A stretch of 64,000 nt of DNA. Origin: Camillea tinctor. Lineage: Eukaryota > Ascomycota > Sordariomycetes > Xylariales > Xylariaceae. The position numbers and the translations under genes are program-made. The first letter of the stretch is position 1; every line of letters begins with the position of its first letter. The notes under the pieces are model-generated. The model was given only the letters and a program-made list of their open reading frames with translations, did no database searches and was not told the origin of the DNA. Shown here in pieces: positions 24,101 through 37,763 of this stretch. The stretch is taken from positions 62,001-126,000 of the forward strand of contig MU394142.1 of NCBI GenBank assembly GCA_022578605.1, read 5' to 3'.

Positions 24101-27100
24101 GTCGCAGTCTGAGGTTCGGGTTTCTGCGAGATTCCCGATTGCATTCGAATCGAAATGCAGGTACCAGCAGGTGAGGCGACGTGGGCATCTGAGTAATGGA
24201 TGTAGGTATTTGATATCGCAACGGCGTGGTCATCTGACTCTGCAATTAGCCGTTGTTCAACAGAGTCATTCGCGTAGGATCCAATGACGCCACCGCAGCA
24301 CTTGCTGAGACATGTTAACATTGTACAGGTGTAAGTGTCGAGCACCTTGCAGGGCTACGTCTGGCCACGGCCATCAAAGACCATTGCACCACTCGTTGTG
24401 ATGGGTACTATCTCTTATGGATGTAATCGACAATGATAACCCTACGTAGACGCATTGTGATATGCGGCAAACCTAGATATCGAATAGGTTATATTCTTGC
24501 ATATATGCCAGTGAGTGTGCATCGTTACTAACCTGAATTTGGGATAAGTAGTCGTAGAGGTCTATCAGCAGAACTGTATAAACCTACCTTACCTTGTTAT
24601 TATTTAGTGGTGTTCTCCTGATAGACCATTATCATGGGTTTATTGTATAACTTGTTTTTAATTTGGCCTATTGTGTTCCGGCTTTTGTCTGTTCTCCAAC
24701 TCTCTTATGTTTGGTTCTTCGGCTAATCTAGTGTGTTCTTGATATCGTGGAGTCCAACCTGGATAGGTACCGGCAAATAATGGAGTAACATTTAGCATAA
24801 GACCATTCATCAAGTCGATCTTTCTATGAAAAAAGTCTCAGAAATCTCTTAATCGGTTGACCGAGTAGCAGATGTAATGTAAAACCGTAAAACCGTAAAA
24901 CCTGGGCTTTGTGGTTAATTAACTTGCTAACTTGGCTAACACAAGACGTGTATTTAGGTGGATGGCTGGTGGGGCGCGCTCTAACATACTAATTTGGGTA
25001 CCAGACTGTCGGGTCGGCTAACCTACCTCTTATTGGTCAATAGCATTAGGATCCTGCTCCGTGTGGCTGGACCAGCTTGAGGCTAGTACATTAGTAGGCT
25101 TGTTGGAGTACATGTACCAAGGAAAAACTGATAGATACTTTTTGAGTACAACAGAGCACTCGGTGTCTACTTAGCACAGCTATGACTGGGTTGTCTGACT
25201 CGTGACCTCTTTGCGGACTAGAGCCACTGACTCGGTTCGATTCATATCTGAGTTGGTTCAAGTTTACTTGCAAACTATATGGACGTTTAACAGTAAAACA
25301 AGGGCATGATCGGTTTCGCTAATGGAAATCCTAGGCCGAATAAAGTATTGTATCTTCGTTGTTGAGGAGAATTTTACCTATATACTGAGTAAAGGCATAA
25401 GGGCCGAATTTCTCGTGATAGAAGAGTTGGGTGGGCTCGTCAACAGACACAAGGAGCAAACAGAATTCGCCTCGTCTTTTTGGTAGATGCTACGAGGAGC
25501 GATGTTTTTGTTGCCAGGTTGTGTATAAGGTTACCAGTATAGAGCCTAAAAGGGGGTTCACTTGACCTAGAGGGGCAATTGGCGGTGCGCACAACATGGC
25601 TAGATGCAGATTCGGTGTCACTCTCGAGATGGAAAAGGTTTGTTGGAACGAAAGTTAGAGCCGGAAGTCCTCCGGCAGAGGCCAGAGGAATTCCCAACGT
25701 CCACATCCCGACGATCTTGATACGACATCTTGTGATGTAGTGTGAAGTCACTTGCAGTATTACATTCCATCGATTTCAAGACCGCCTGTGAGCAAGCGAA
25801 CGAGAATTCTAAACATGGGCTGTCTGCCGATAATACCGCAACGAGAGCTTAGAATGACAATACCAAGCCCGTTGTATAAAAGAAAGGTGGCTATAGATAA
25901 TCTCATCACTATTGACATCTTGATCATTCGTTAGCATAACAAGCAAGATCGCCAAGTAAATTAATCCTCCGGTGGATTTGGTAGGTTGACGCTGCAGGGT
26001 CTAGCCTATCTTTACTTCTCATGATGTTCTGAACTCAAAGTTGGGTTTTGGGCTTATCGTCTATGTATTAAGTATTGATTTTATCCCAAGTAGAATAGAG
26101 AATGGCATGTTGGTCGGAGTATCTGTGACGTGGATCACCCGAGGTCTCGCTCGAGCCCTGTAGTGTGAGCCGGTGGGTTGCAGTTCGGCTGCGTTCTTTA
26201 CAGGTTCCGCTCTCATCGGCAAGCCGAGAACAAGCAGGTTACACAGAACATACATCTTGAAAATAAGATATGGGAGGGTCGCATCGGCATGCATGCTTAT
26301 TGGAAGCACAAGGTCTTGCTAGTGTTAGCACCGGGATTATCCCCAGACGTTAGCTTAGTCTCTAAGGGAGTACCCATTGGCGGGTGTACCCGACCTGCTG
26401 GTTTCTCGCTTGACGGCATGTACTGTGACAACATCGTTAACTCGAACGAGGGACGCATATCGTTTTATCAAAATGCATCGAGATTGCGTAGGTGATAGAT
26501 CCCCAAAGCGAATTAGACAAGTACCTCCAGAGCAAGTTATGAGGTAAAATTAGGGATATCGAATCAAAATCCTCCGTTAGACTTGAAGTATAGTTGCTGT
26601 ATTATTTTTCTCTATGAGTTTAAATGTAGTTGTGTTGGTCTTTTCTTCTCGGTTGACTTAAGGGGGAGAAAGGGGTTTCTCGATGCCCTCTCCTATTTCC
26701 CCTGAAGGTTACACTCGTATTGTTATCTGCTTACGGGTTCGTATGTTGTGAACTGCAAGCCGAATATCTTCCCCCCCTTTTTTTCTCCTGAAGAGAAAAA
26801 AAAATGAGTTTTAGACAAAAATAACACTCAATTAGTTAAGCAGCTGCTGCAAAGCCACGAGATGGGTTGGTGGATATGGTATATCTGTGTCACGAAAGCG
26901 TTCCTTGCGGTAGGTAGTCTGCCGCCTTAGCAAGCCAAGTAAAATGTCATGCCGGCAATAGACATCGGGAAACAAGCAGGAATAAGAAGCATGTGGTATA
27001 CTCTAGCTGAACTACCTAATGAATATCCGTACTCCCAAGGCTGATCATTTGCGGCGAAACGATGCGAGGGTTGGGCATCCTTGTGTTCCCACCTCGCCCG

Positions 27101-28090
27101 CTAGAATAGGGCGGGTTGATGGGCCTGGAGCTGGTGCGCTGGCAAGATGATAATCAGGCCGGGCCTGTTCTCGGACGATCTAACTAGTGCTCTCGCCCTA
27201 GGGGAGTTGTAAGCGTGGTCGTCTTGAGGACGACAAAATGGGCCGTCTGACGTAGTAGGTTTACAAAGAGAAGGTGATATTAGTCTTCGCATGGACCTTC
27301 ACGAAGGTGTAATTGTATGTAGTGTAGTATAGTATGTAGTATAGTGTGTAGTGTAGGTGTTGTACTTGTACTTGTTCTCCAATGGGGCCAATGGACCAAT
27401 GGCAGGGGGAATTGACATGTCATCAGCTATTTTTACGCTTTCACGCTTTTACGCCAAGTTCCTAACGGACAATTCGGCAAGGGTGCAAGAAGCCCTAGAA
27501 GCCACACTGACCAAGCGACTGGGTGAGCGACAGGTACGGGGCCATTGGCTTGGTTACACCATTGAGCAGACATTCCCGTCTCCTTTGATGGGCAAGAAAG
27601 AAGGGGCACCTAGCGGAGAGGCGGTGTAAGCAACGGGTCTGAGCGGAATAAAGAAACCAACCTTAGTTAGTATACCAATTACTTGCAGATAGACATTAAA
27701 GGGACCGTAGGGCGTGTTTTAACTTGTTAGGTAGGTAGGTAGGTAGTAAATCAGTTAGGGAGTGTATACGTATTGAGGCGTGTAGTCGTGTAATCGTGTA
27801 ATCAGTTAAGAATCCAAAACGTTGGTTGATTTCAAAAAGTTAGCAATATGAAATGATGCATGTGGAAGGGGGAAAAGATGATGATGATGATATGTACCTA
27901 GGTAGGTTATAAGGTTACTACCTACTGCAGGTGATGGCCAGAAAAGATAATGTTGTACCTTTTTAATCTTTTTTTATTATTTTATTATTTTTTCTTTTTC
28001 ACCCCCTTCCCTTTTCAGTGTTCTTTCCTTTTTCCTTTTTCTTTAAAACTCCCCCCTTCTATTGCTGTTGTTGTCGAATAGTAAGTACTT

Positions 28091-28134
28091 GGTAGTATTG
28101 ACTGGTAGTACAATTGCTAGTGGGCAATACTACC
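28091..28134. repeat. 10-bp inverted repeat, 24-nt spacer
   Basis: GGTAGTATTG (28091-28100) and CAATACTACC (28125-28134) are perfect inverted copies. They could form a stem-loop or a spaced protein-binding site. Confidence 0.8.
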
Positions 28135-28495
28135 TGGAAAATGGGATGGGGTTAGAAGAGGGAGGGATTGCTTGCTTTGCCGTTAGACTTAGTATGTACC
28201 CACATATATGTAACTGCTTAGGATACCCTGAGGTACATCAGTAGCGTCTCCGCTTCCCCTTCTAAGTTTCTGTAAGTACCGCTGTACTCCGGGTACATGT
28301 TAGAAACGAAACAATACTTATCTCTCTCTTTTCCCTACCAGTACTAACAACAATAATCACAACACCTGGAATATGTACATAAATAGGTACACACATAACT
28401 TATATGGGTTGTTTATCTGGTAGTGGTCAACTGGACTGCTGTCTATGTATATCATCTAGGTTATAGGTTATATCCTGTTCGTACGTGCATACATG

Positions 28496-28526
28496 CACTG
28501 TACCTCAGGATACGCAAGGTACAGTG
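28496..28526. repeat. 10-bp inverted repeat, 11-nt loop
   Basis: CACTGTACCT (28496-28505) and AGGTACAGTG (28517-28526) are perfect inverted copies. Function is unknown. Confidence 0.8.
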
Positions 28527-29427
28527 TATATATAGCAAGTAAGCTATGTAGATATAATAGTATGTATGTACTCTGTACATGTACATATATGTAGGCGAAC
28601 TTTAAGGAGTGAATGTATCTAAGGGTATCTACACTTTAGTATCGTATACTACAGATTTCGCAGGGCAGGATAGGTACCTAGGTTAAGTACTATGTATGCA
28701 AGAAGCATGCATGTTACAACATGTTCCAGATTTTCCCAGACAGGGTTGTGTTTAGCTGCTAGGTCGATGTACTGGTTTACTATATATACCCTAACCTACA
28801 ACATTGGTAATAGACATGTAGTATCTGCGATTTGTTCTGACATGTAACTGCCGGAGTACAACATTGGACGGGATACATAAGATCAACCTTGAATCCTTGA
28901 AAGCTCTCCGTACCTTGAACTTCTACTTGCCCCCACCATCAGGAACTGAATTTCTTCCATCCCACCTCAATCCACTTTCATTGGCATCACTGCCCCTCGT
29001 CCATCGCACCTCTTCTAGACTCTTTTTTTTTTTTTTAATCCTTCTTCTTCAACAACACTTTTTTTCTTTTCTTTACTTCCCTGCCCTTGTCGGAGCCAGT
29101 GCCGCGCGGTCTCGTGTCTGGTCTCCTTTCGAGTTTCCTCATCTGAGAAATTCCCTTGTTTATTTATTTCCATGATTTCCTGATCTTTTCTGTCCTTGAT
29201 TGGTTTCTTATTTCTTCTCCTTCCTCCTCTTCTTTCCCTCCTCCTCTTCCTCCTATCCTCCTCACCGTCTCTCTACCTTATCCGCCCCTATATTCCGTTC
29301 CGAATTCCAACTTTCGCAGCAACTGCTGTGACCGTCAATGTTCTCAAAACCTCGTCTATCCCTCTACAGTCACCTTCGCAATATATTTGTTGCATGAAGA
29401 GAACGTGGGTTCTTCTATATATTCGCC

Positions 29428-30808
29428 ATGGCTTACAATGGCTCGGCATACGGCTACCTTGGGTACGACACTGAAAATACAGGTTGCCTTCGCGCTTTTT
29501 CTTTGATTATTCCCTGCCTCCCGGGCTAATCTTGCTGCTGTTTTTAGTAGTGCACCACCACAACGCGATCCCGCGGCGCAGGAGACTCCGAAAGAGATGT
29601 GGTTCGTCGAGAATGGCCGTCACTACGACACGTTTCGAAGGGGGAAATATATGTTCCCATGCGACGAGGTATGAAATATTCGGTCGACCTGGCCCGTCGC
29701 CCTGCGGATTCAACTAAAAGTTGTCGCTATAGGAAGAGATGGACAGGATGGATATCTTCCACAAGTTCTTTAGCGTTGCCAGACAATTTGACTCACAACT
29801 CGGCGGTCTTTTCCAACGCCCCCTCCCCAGATGTCCGAGAATCATAGACCTAGGCTGCGGAACCGGTATTTGGGCAATTGATATGGCCGAGTAAGCTACC
29901 CTTCCTGCACAATATTTTCTATATTTCCAAATTTATGTACGGCTCATAGTCTAATAGTCGACGTAGTCAACTTAACCAGCCAGTCCATATCCTAGGTTGG
30001 GATCTATCGCTTATACAACCGCGACAGTATGTCATATCGATCCCCACAGCTGGCACTATATGTTACTCAAAGGTTGCAGGATTCCCCCGGGCGTAATATT
30101 CGAGCGCCGTGATATCGAAGATCCTTGGGTTGGTGTGGAGGAGGGCTCATATGATTTAGTCCACATTCGAATGCTTGCTGGCTGTATCTCCGATTGGCAC
30201 TCATTATATAACCAAATATTTAGGTGTGCTTCTCGTTCAATTCCCGCCCATGGTTAGTTTTCTTGGCTCTTTACTCACCATAATTTTTTAGCACTTTGAG
30301 GCCTGGAATTGGACAATTGGAACACGTCGAGATCGATTTTCGCCCGTTTTTTGAGGATGGGACTGTGCCCGAGGGTTCCAAGCTTCTGCGCTGGGTGAAT
30401 GAATTATATGAGGCCATGGCAAGAGCCGGGAGGCGTATGGATGTGGATTCATCTACCGTCAGAACGTTACAACAACTAGGATACGTCGATGTTGAACAGA
30501 AAATTACGCGCATACCGTTTAACCCGTGGCCAGCCGACGACCATGAAAAAGATATAGGCAGATGGTTTAATCTTGGGCTCTGCCAGGGGCTGCATGCATT
30601 GACCTTGGCTCCTTTGACAAGAATGAATGGCTATAATAAAGAACAGGTTAACGCGCTCGTCAATGAAGTGCGGAGGGAAATTTGCTCCCGAAATATGAGA
30701 GTCTACTGCAGGATGTAAGTTCAGTATGCGGCTATCCACCTGCTTCAAAAAACTAACATAATAAATAGGTATGTGTGGACAGCACGGCGGCCCCCTCTGC
30801 GAGTATGA
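29428..30808 (+). CDS. LaeA-like S-adenosylmethionine methyltransferase
   Basis: Six exons fit: 29428-29462, 29548-29668, 29733-29890, 29996-30223, 30292-30714 and 30769-30808, giving 334 aa. The conserved entry segment is [20 protein letters not shown], with RMDIFH following. SAM-binding motif I is IIDLGCGTG at residues 89-97. Further on are [30 protein letters not shown] and the C-terminal [12 protein letters not shown], all hallmarks of the LaeA-like class. LaeA itself is a nuclear regulator of secondary metabolism in the velvet complex; most paralogues have no known substrate, and this copy should not be called LaeA. The first exon is least certain because it uses a GTACGA donor. Codons are less GC-rich than in the kinase or xylose reductase genes, and no biosynthetic cluster is nearby. 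Confidence 0.85.
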
Positions 30809-33800
30809 GGTCCTTTTCGGCTACCTACAATCAGTCTATTAGACCAGGGTTTCAACCGTCGACGCCGGTTTCTTTATTTTTTATACTGTACTTGAAAAGG
30901 AAAGGAAGAAATCTGATGAGTTTCCTCCCCGTTTAATCTTTTACTCAGCCTCCCTCTAAACTCGATTGGTATATTCGGACTGTGCCGTACAGCATACAGG
31001 GGAAAAAAGAAAAGAGGCGCCCACGGGCGTCACCCGACTCTTCTTACCTAATACTCGAATACTAGCAAGATGAACCCTGTTCGCACTGGAAACCAACATT
31101 TGCGGAGGGCTTTTTTATTCCGCACTGCTGGGCTTTCAATGCCGCCCTAATGCTGCTGATCAGCTGCAAAGACCGCCGCTAGTCCATCACGATAATTACT
31201 CTGAAGTAACTGCACAGACAGCCTTTCTCCCATGGCATACCCAACTTTTTTCTTTTTTCCCATACAACGAGCGACTCGGGCGTTGTTATTTCGTGGTGTG
31301 GCTCAAGGATCTATACAGTCTTCCTCATTCTTGGCGGCCTTGGACCGACGGTTGAACTGATTGGGGACATGGTACGACAACTGATGCAGTGCGTGTGCGT
31401 GTGCCCTCCACGAATGATATATGTACCAACTACGAGCTGCTTGTTATTAACGTGCACTGCCCCTCCTGGAGACCGATTTTTGGGTGGAAGCATCTCACAA
31501 AACTGGATTTCCTACCAACACCATAATCCGAGCTGGCACATACCGTTATGGTTTCACACATATTTTGCTGGGTCTTCGATCTGTATTACTGGGTGCTGGA
31601 TTTTTGTTCTGTTTTGCTTTATTTGGGTCCTCCGACCACCCCCTTTTTAATGATTGTGCTTCTGCTCTGCATGCACAGGCTGATTATTTCTCAGCATTGG
31701 AAGGGAGGCCTTGGTCGCAATCGTCACCGCATAGCCCCCAAATCTGGGCAGCAGTATTGGGCAGGACACAGATTTGTTTCTCCTATGCCCTGGATGGAAA
31801 GTGTACTTTGATTTCTGGCCCACAGTTGCTTTTCTGCATTGCATTGGGCGGTCTGCGTGTTAAGGTGTCGGGTGTGTACGGTCGTTGGCCAGGTTTGGCC
31901 GAGTTGTAACGACCAACTTCGGCTGGACAACTTGACCAACGCTGCTTGTTATTGCGATCACGATCGGATCGCTGAAGACATGTTTGTAAATAAGAAACAA
32001 ACAGGGTTCTCTATACCCATCCTTTAGCCTCAGTGGGCCTGTCTGTTTGCATTGCTTGTTATCTATCAATGACTTGTACTTGTTCATGTCTTCTATCCGT
32101 ATTATTCCTCTAACCACCAGCCACTAGAGTATCCTTGAAAAGTCAGAGCCTTTTACACCTAATCACCATTTTCAGGCATTATTAGCACCGACGTTGCATC
32201 ATGCGGCCGTCAGCAGCGATCGGAGGCCGGCCCTATCGGTCACTTGCTTAGCGAGGGCGTCGTAGCTGGCGATTTCTTATTTTCCGTATCTTTTCTTTTT
32301 TTTTCCTTTCCAACCCAACTGCAGAAGCCATCCACCCCCTCATGCAGCGGTAATGCAGCATGGCAACATTGCTGAGATATGAAATTGTATCACCAGAACT
32401 TCTTCAACGGTACGCCCTCTTCAAGTTCTACCAGACCATCGGGTTGAACCTTGGTTGCATTTTGGGCCGCCCAGCTTTAACATGTGAGCCTATGAATATG
32501 GCCAACCAACGAAGATGAACAAGGCTACAGGGATACCGTTGAGGGATGAACGTGAAGGTCGTCGAGACTCTCTGTCCCTTGGCTGTATGCACACTATGCG
32601 GCCACTATTTTGGTCTTGTTGGCTGAAAATATTGATACACTTACCTTTCTCTAGCTGAAATCAGCCGATACTTCATCGTGACATGATTTGTGTCTGGTAC
32701 ACCATTCCTTGTCTACACATATAGCCGGCCCACGTATTCCATCGACTTCGAGACCCCTCCCCTACCGCTTCCGTCTATTACTTTGATAATACTACCACCA
32801 CAGTGATGCTGCAGGGCATCATATATCGGACTATTTCCCAGTGGCTAGACAGCATTCACAAGTGCGCAACTGACTTGTGCACTCCTAGGACTCACCAATA
32901 GATTACTTAGTGGCCAACTGGTGAAGCTCCCCGGGCCATGTACGAGCTTGGCTCCCTGATGTCTTGCCTTTTTGGAATGCTCAAACACGCATAAGGCTGT
33001 CGGTAGATATGTCAACTCGGTCCATGACGGCCCCATGTAAAGGGTATATCACAGCGCGAAGTCTGTTTGGCATGTTCGCGAATAGCATCGATCTATCTGA
33101 GCCGCGTGCTCTTCTCTACTCCACATAGGTCACTCTTCTTAGCGCATATATGACTATGCGTTGTCTCTTCCCATCATGCAGTTGGTCCTCTGTCTCACAT
33201 GATCTACGTCGACATTATAATAAGGCCGCTTGGTCCGCCTCCAGTTATATGAGCTCGTCACTGTTATGCAGTTGGTGTTGAGTCGTATCCCCTCCTTTTC
33301 GCAGAACGCGTTCACCCTGCTGTTGCTCCTGCCTTCTTCGAATAATACCACGGAGAGGGCCACCGGTGGGAAGTCCGACGCACATACATACCGATCACGG
33401 ATGTCAGGGCCGGTTACACAATTAGGCGATTAGAACGGAAGAACGCAACAAATCAATGGGAAGAATAATAGAAAGAGAAGAAAAGGGCGTAAGAGAGCGA
33501 GGAGAGAGAGATGAACTCAGAATGCCTCTTCCCCACAAAACCCGATCCGGCATGAATCAGATATTATCTATCGGCACCGGTAACAACTTCTATTTTATAA
33601 GATAGACTCTAGAGCCTCGATTCTACGTCCCGGGTAAGAGGGTGTCAATTATGGGTCGGGCCGTACAATGTCAACCTGTAGGGGTTGGTACGGACATGGG
33701 ATGGGGGGGCCTGTACCTGATATTAAAATCGAGATATAGGGTGCTGAGTAGGAGGCATGAGAGAGTGTAAACACACATATATGCATGTGATTTCTTTGGG

Positions 33801-34149
33801 ACAGCGCGGCTATACACATAGCCATGCGGGCGAGTAAGGGCAGTGGTGTGGCACACCTGATTACTGCTTCTACTGCAACGGGTGAGCTTCTTTCGGCATT
33901 TCGGGCGCTTCACCTCTCCAAATCGGCATAGTGCCAAACCGAATGGATGATACCGTTTCTTCACGCTGCTGTAAACACGCCCTTTTACTTTTCTGCTCAG
34001 AGTAGTATTGTCCGCCTGGGCTGCCTCCAATCAATACGTTCTGAGCAGCAAGGTACCAGGTCGACCAATCTACCGACTACACATCTGTTACGTATACAAA
34101 AACGCTGCTACACTGTTGCTCAATTTCTGTGGTACGTTCTATAAAAATA

Positions 34150-34265
34150 CGCATACATGCATACACACATACATATACATACATACACATACATACACCT
34201 ATATATATACATACCGCGTATACACACGCGCACGCGCACGCACACGCACACGCACACGCACACAC
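34150..34265. repeat. CA/TA/CG alternating microsatellite tract
   Basis: About 115 bp made almost entirely of alternating purine and pyrimidine: (CATA)n-like repeats to about 34212, then a run of CG and CA dinucleotides (34221-34265). The CG/CA part is the kind of sequence that can adopt Z-DNA. Confidence 0.9.
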
Positions 34266-36241
34266 GAACTGCTGCAGTCTAAACCCTATGGGAGGCACCT
34301 CCTCCCACGGCAAGCCCCTCATCCAATGATTTACGATCCAAGGTTTCCTTCAAATCAAGAAATCGGGAAACAAGATCTGGGGAAGAACGGGCAAAAGTAA
34401 GAATATAGAACTTGGACAATCCTATATGTATGTATGTGTGTATGTATGTAGGTTATGTATGTATGTACGTACGCAAGCACACATGCAAGATGAGGTGGTC
34501 CAGATTCGTTCGCAATTCATCGGCTTATCCGTCCGATACATCCCATGGTTTTGTAGGCAGGTAAGTAGCCGTTACCTATCCATCTAGGTTCCTTATAGAC
34601 CTTAGTAACAACCACATACTAAAGAGAAAAGGGAGGTGGGAAGAGACTAGATAGGTAACTCAAATACCCAACCAACGAGACAACCAAAGAGGTGATCGAA
34701 CTAATCGCCGTGCATTGGAGGGCATGCTTCCGGAACTATACCCGTCCCACCTTTCCCCTCACGGGGGAGCTGCCGGAGCGGACACGGGAAAGCCTAGACT
34801 CCAAGGCTCGGCCCTAGCCTGCAGTTATATCAACAGATAACAATCTGGGCTAATTCTTATTTATTTACCCTTTTATTCCATCCTTTACTCATAAGCACGA
34901 TAGCACCAAACCTCACCCCTCCTCTATATTGTGCACTTTTGCTATACTATACCAAAGTACATTGCCGCAATCACAGCAGGGATCATGAAGCAAAAGGGAG
35001 AATAAATTCGCGCGTAGGGCAAGCACGAGAGAGAGACAGACAAAAAGATAGACACACGCAGAGACTGTCCTAGATTAGGAAGGATATCCCCTAAACGGTC
35101 GACTACGCCGCGTAGTTGCCGATGAGAATCCTAGGATCCCCTCACCTCCTCTCCCATCCTCCTCCCGCTCCCTGGACATGAGAACCAACAGAGGCCAACA
35201 ACTATGATAACATATGATAATGTATCTGTCTATATGCATAGGACCAAAGGAAAGGGTATACCTGATGAATTTAGGGGGAAACTCATCTACTATCTATCCC
35301 CATGCTTAACCTGTCCTAAGCAAGTGCCGTGACGAAATATTGCGTCCGTATACGTGAATGAGAACGGAGGATCCTCGACTTGGGATAGGAGGCTTTTGCC
35401 AGGGAGCACATACACTCATACGAGAAGCACATGGCGGACCTCGTGAAGAAGAAATGTGGAGACTCGGGAGGGAAGTGGAAATACTCCAGAGTCCAAGCTA
35501 GCACATGGGAATTTGGTTGACATGACGCACTCATGTATGCTTGCCTATACAGGTAAGAACACAATGTAACGTGACATCATACTTTCTATAATCTACCTGC
35601 ATACATAACCGTACATGCGAATAACAGAAACGTATAATCACGTGGAAGGGCGGAGGAAGGGCCAATGCGGCAAGGCTATAACCTACATGCTTCCATGCCT
35701 AGGTGGCTGCTTACTGCTTACTAACCCCTTCACATAGTAGATAATAACAAAACGCTGGTGATATAGTAGGTAAAAATGAACCAAGAAATCAAGTTACTGT
35801 AACCTATATATATAGATACCTACCTATATACTAACCATTAAGTTAGTAATGCGTGGTAGCAACTTGAACTATTCACCCTTCCCCCTTTCCTAACTTTCTT
35901 TACACAACCCCCCCCCTGAGTACTAGTCTCTTGGTAAGTATTTTAATATTTCATCTGTGTATTCTTTTTTCCATGTTTCAGGAATAAAGGCTCAGGTAGC
36001 CCTCCCTTCTCAACCCGGCAGATACGATGGACAGCCGGAGACGTGATTGTATACTTCTAAATACTAATTCGTCTCTCAACACCCCCTTCCACCCCCCTTT
36101 TTTCAATCGCTATAAGACCGAGTATTTCTCAAGATCATAATCTAGCTCTAGACCGAATTTCGTTCTCCATTTCCCGTCCATGTTCCACATCTTCTTTTCC
36201 CTGTCCGAATACCCTTCCCTCCCCCCTTTTCTCCTCCACAA

Positions 36242-36257
36242 GATCACGCGCGTGATC
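36242..36257. other. 16-bp perfect palindrome
   Basis: GATCACGCGCGTGATC equals its own reverse complement. About one 16-bp perfect palindrome is expected by chance in a window of this size, so its significance is doubtful. Confidence 0.9.
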
Positions 36258-37763
36258 AACTAGCTTATATAAATAGAGAGCAAGCCGAGTGACAGACTAC
36301 TCCTAGCACATCCCACGTAAACTGTACACAGCAACACGTTTGGGATACCTACACGCACCTATATAGTCTACTCGTATATCCAAGTTAGGAAACCAGTATT
36401 CCCTCTTCCCTTCCTTTACACAGATATCCGCCTAACCAGCGACGAACAACCCAGGAAGCAGTACTAGCGCCATCAGTGGTTATAACCCCCCACCTTACCT
36501 GAAATCTACTAACTCGCGTATACCAAAAGAGGAAAGAAGCATGAAAAGGGGGGGGAAGGGGGGCGAGGGAGCTCTCCGCGTCACCTCTCCTAGAATAACC
36601 CTAAGCTCGCAACCAAATAAGCAGGGTAACTACCTACATAATTAGCCCAGCAGAGTAGGCAGGACGAGCCAAGCCTGGGTATTTGCGTCGGGGAGCACTT
36701 TATTTCTCCCCCCCCCCCTCCTTCCCTACTGAGTTCTTCAACACCAATCACCAAACCTCCCTATCCTTATCTCTATACATTCCCCCCTCCCTTTCTCCTT
36801 TCTTCTACTTCTAGTGGTAGCAGCAGCAGCAATAGTAGGTGGTGAACAGAAAGGAACGCGAAAAAAAAGAGAGTTGCTTCACGCACACATATACATACAC
36901 ACCTCTTACCCACCAACACATTACACATACCCACAGATTAACGATGCTGATGCTGATGATGATGACATTTAGTGTACAATAAGTGAGGTTAGGTTAGGTC
37001 AGGTAGGTTATATAACAAAAAGGGGGGTTAGATAGAAGCCAGGGGGATCAGGATATAGGAGGTGCGGGAAGATCAGATCTATACAGAGGCTGGACTGGCT
37101 GTGCGGGAGGTGGGAAAAGGGGGGAAGAGAAGGGGGGATATCGCATAGGTATGAAGAGTAAACTTAATACAAAGGGGAAAGGGGGAGGGGAAAGAATTCT
37201 AAAAAAAAAAAGGACAAAAATAGACAACCGGCGGATCGATCGATAACTCATTTTTTTTTTCAAACCTTGGGAATCTCTCCTTTTTTTCTAATTCTCGGCT
37301 TGGGAAGGGTTATTAGTCGCCGCCGGTCTAAAAAGAAGAAAGGTGTAAAAAAAAAGAGCCCCCCCTCCGCCTTTTCCCGCCGTACCCTCTCCTCTCCCCG
37401 TTGTGAGGCTCAACGTTTTAACTCCTCCCCTCTATCCCCCACCCCCTTTCCCCCCATTTTCCTCATGACCGCCCTCCCAGCCCATGCTATGAACCCATCC
37501 GACCGACACAGGAATGATGATAATCCTTGTCCTTACCCCCCTCTCTATAATGAACAATGATTCCTCCTCCATCTGGCGCGTATTTTCTCCACCCTCCCTT
37601 TATTTTTTGTTCGCAGAAATAGGGTGTTTACAAGGTTTTCGTAAGACTTTCGGGGACGTCTATAATCATCCGGCGGTTTTCTCTTCCTCTCTCTTTTTTT
37701 CATTTAATTTTTCATCCCGTTCGGAGTTTCGTTATTTTATAAAATTTCCGGGGTTTTCGGTTT

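Larger units (their letters stand above)
18192..29427. other. 11.2-kb gene desert
   Basis: No open frame here shows a recognisable domain, a convincing splice pattern or a credible long coding stretch. The longest, 134 codons on the minus strand at 22653-23057, resembles nothing I know. The DNA holds poly-C/poly-T tracts (20812-20839), ATG/GTA-type simple repeats (21296-21311, 27319-27358, 27727-27746), two 10-bp inverted repeats near 28.1 and 28.5 kb, and several copies of the palindrome ACCTAGGT. The last 500 bases (28920-29330) are strongly pyrimidine-rich and probably form the promoter and leader of the methyltransferase gene. Confidence 0.55.
30809..37763. other. 7-kb gene desert
   Basis: No supported gene. 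Open frames of up to 141 codons (for example 31484-31909) have no protein character I recognise. The region holds an alternating purine-pyrimidine tract at 34150-34265, GTAT-type repeats (34421-34472), a 16-bp palindrome at 36242 and many C/T-rich runs. The right end lies downstream of atp20. Confidence 0.55.

Noticed and set aside
25225..25265. GGTTCGATTC as a tRNA T loop
   Set aside because: Flanking bases cannot form T or acceptor stems and no D arm lies upstream.
36242..36257. 16-bp perfect palindrome as a regulatory site
   Set aside because: About one such palindrome is expected by chance in 64 kb, and no gene start is near.
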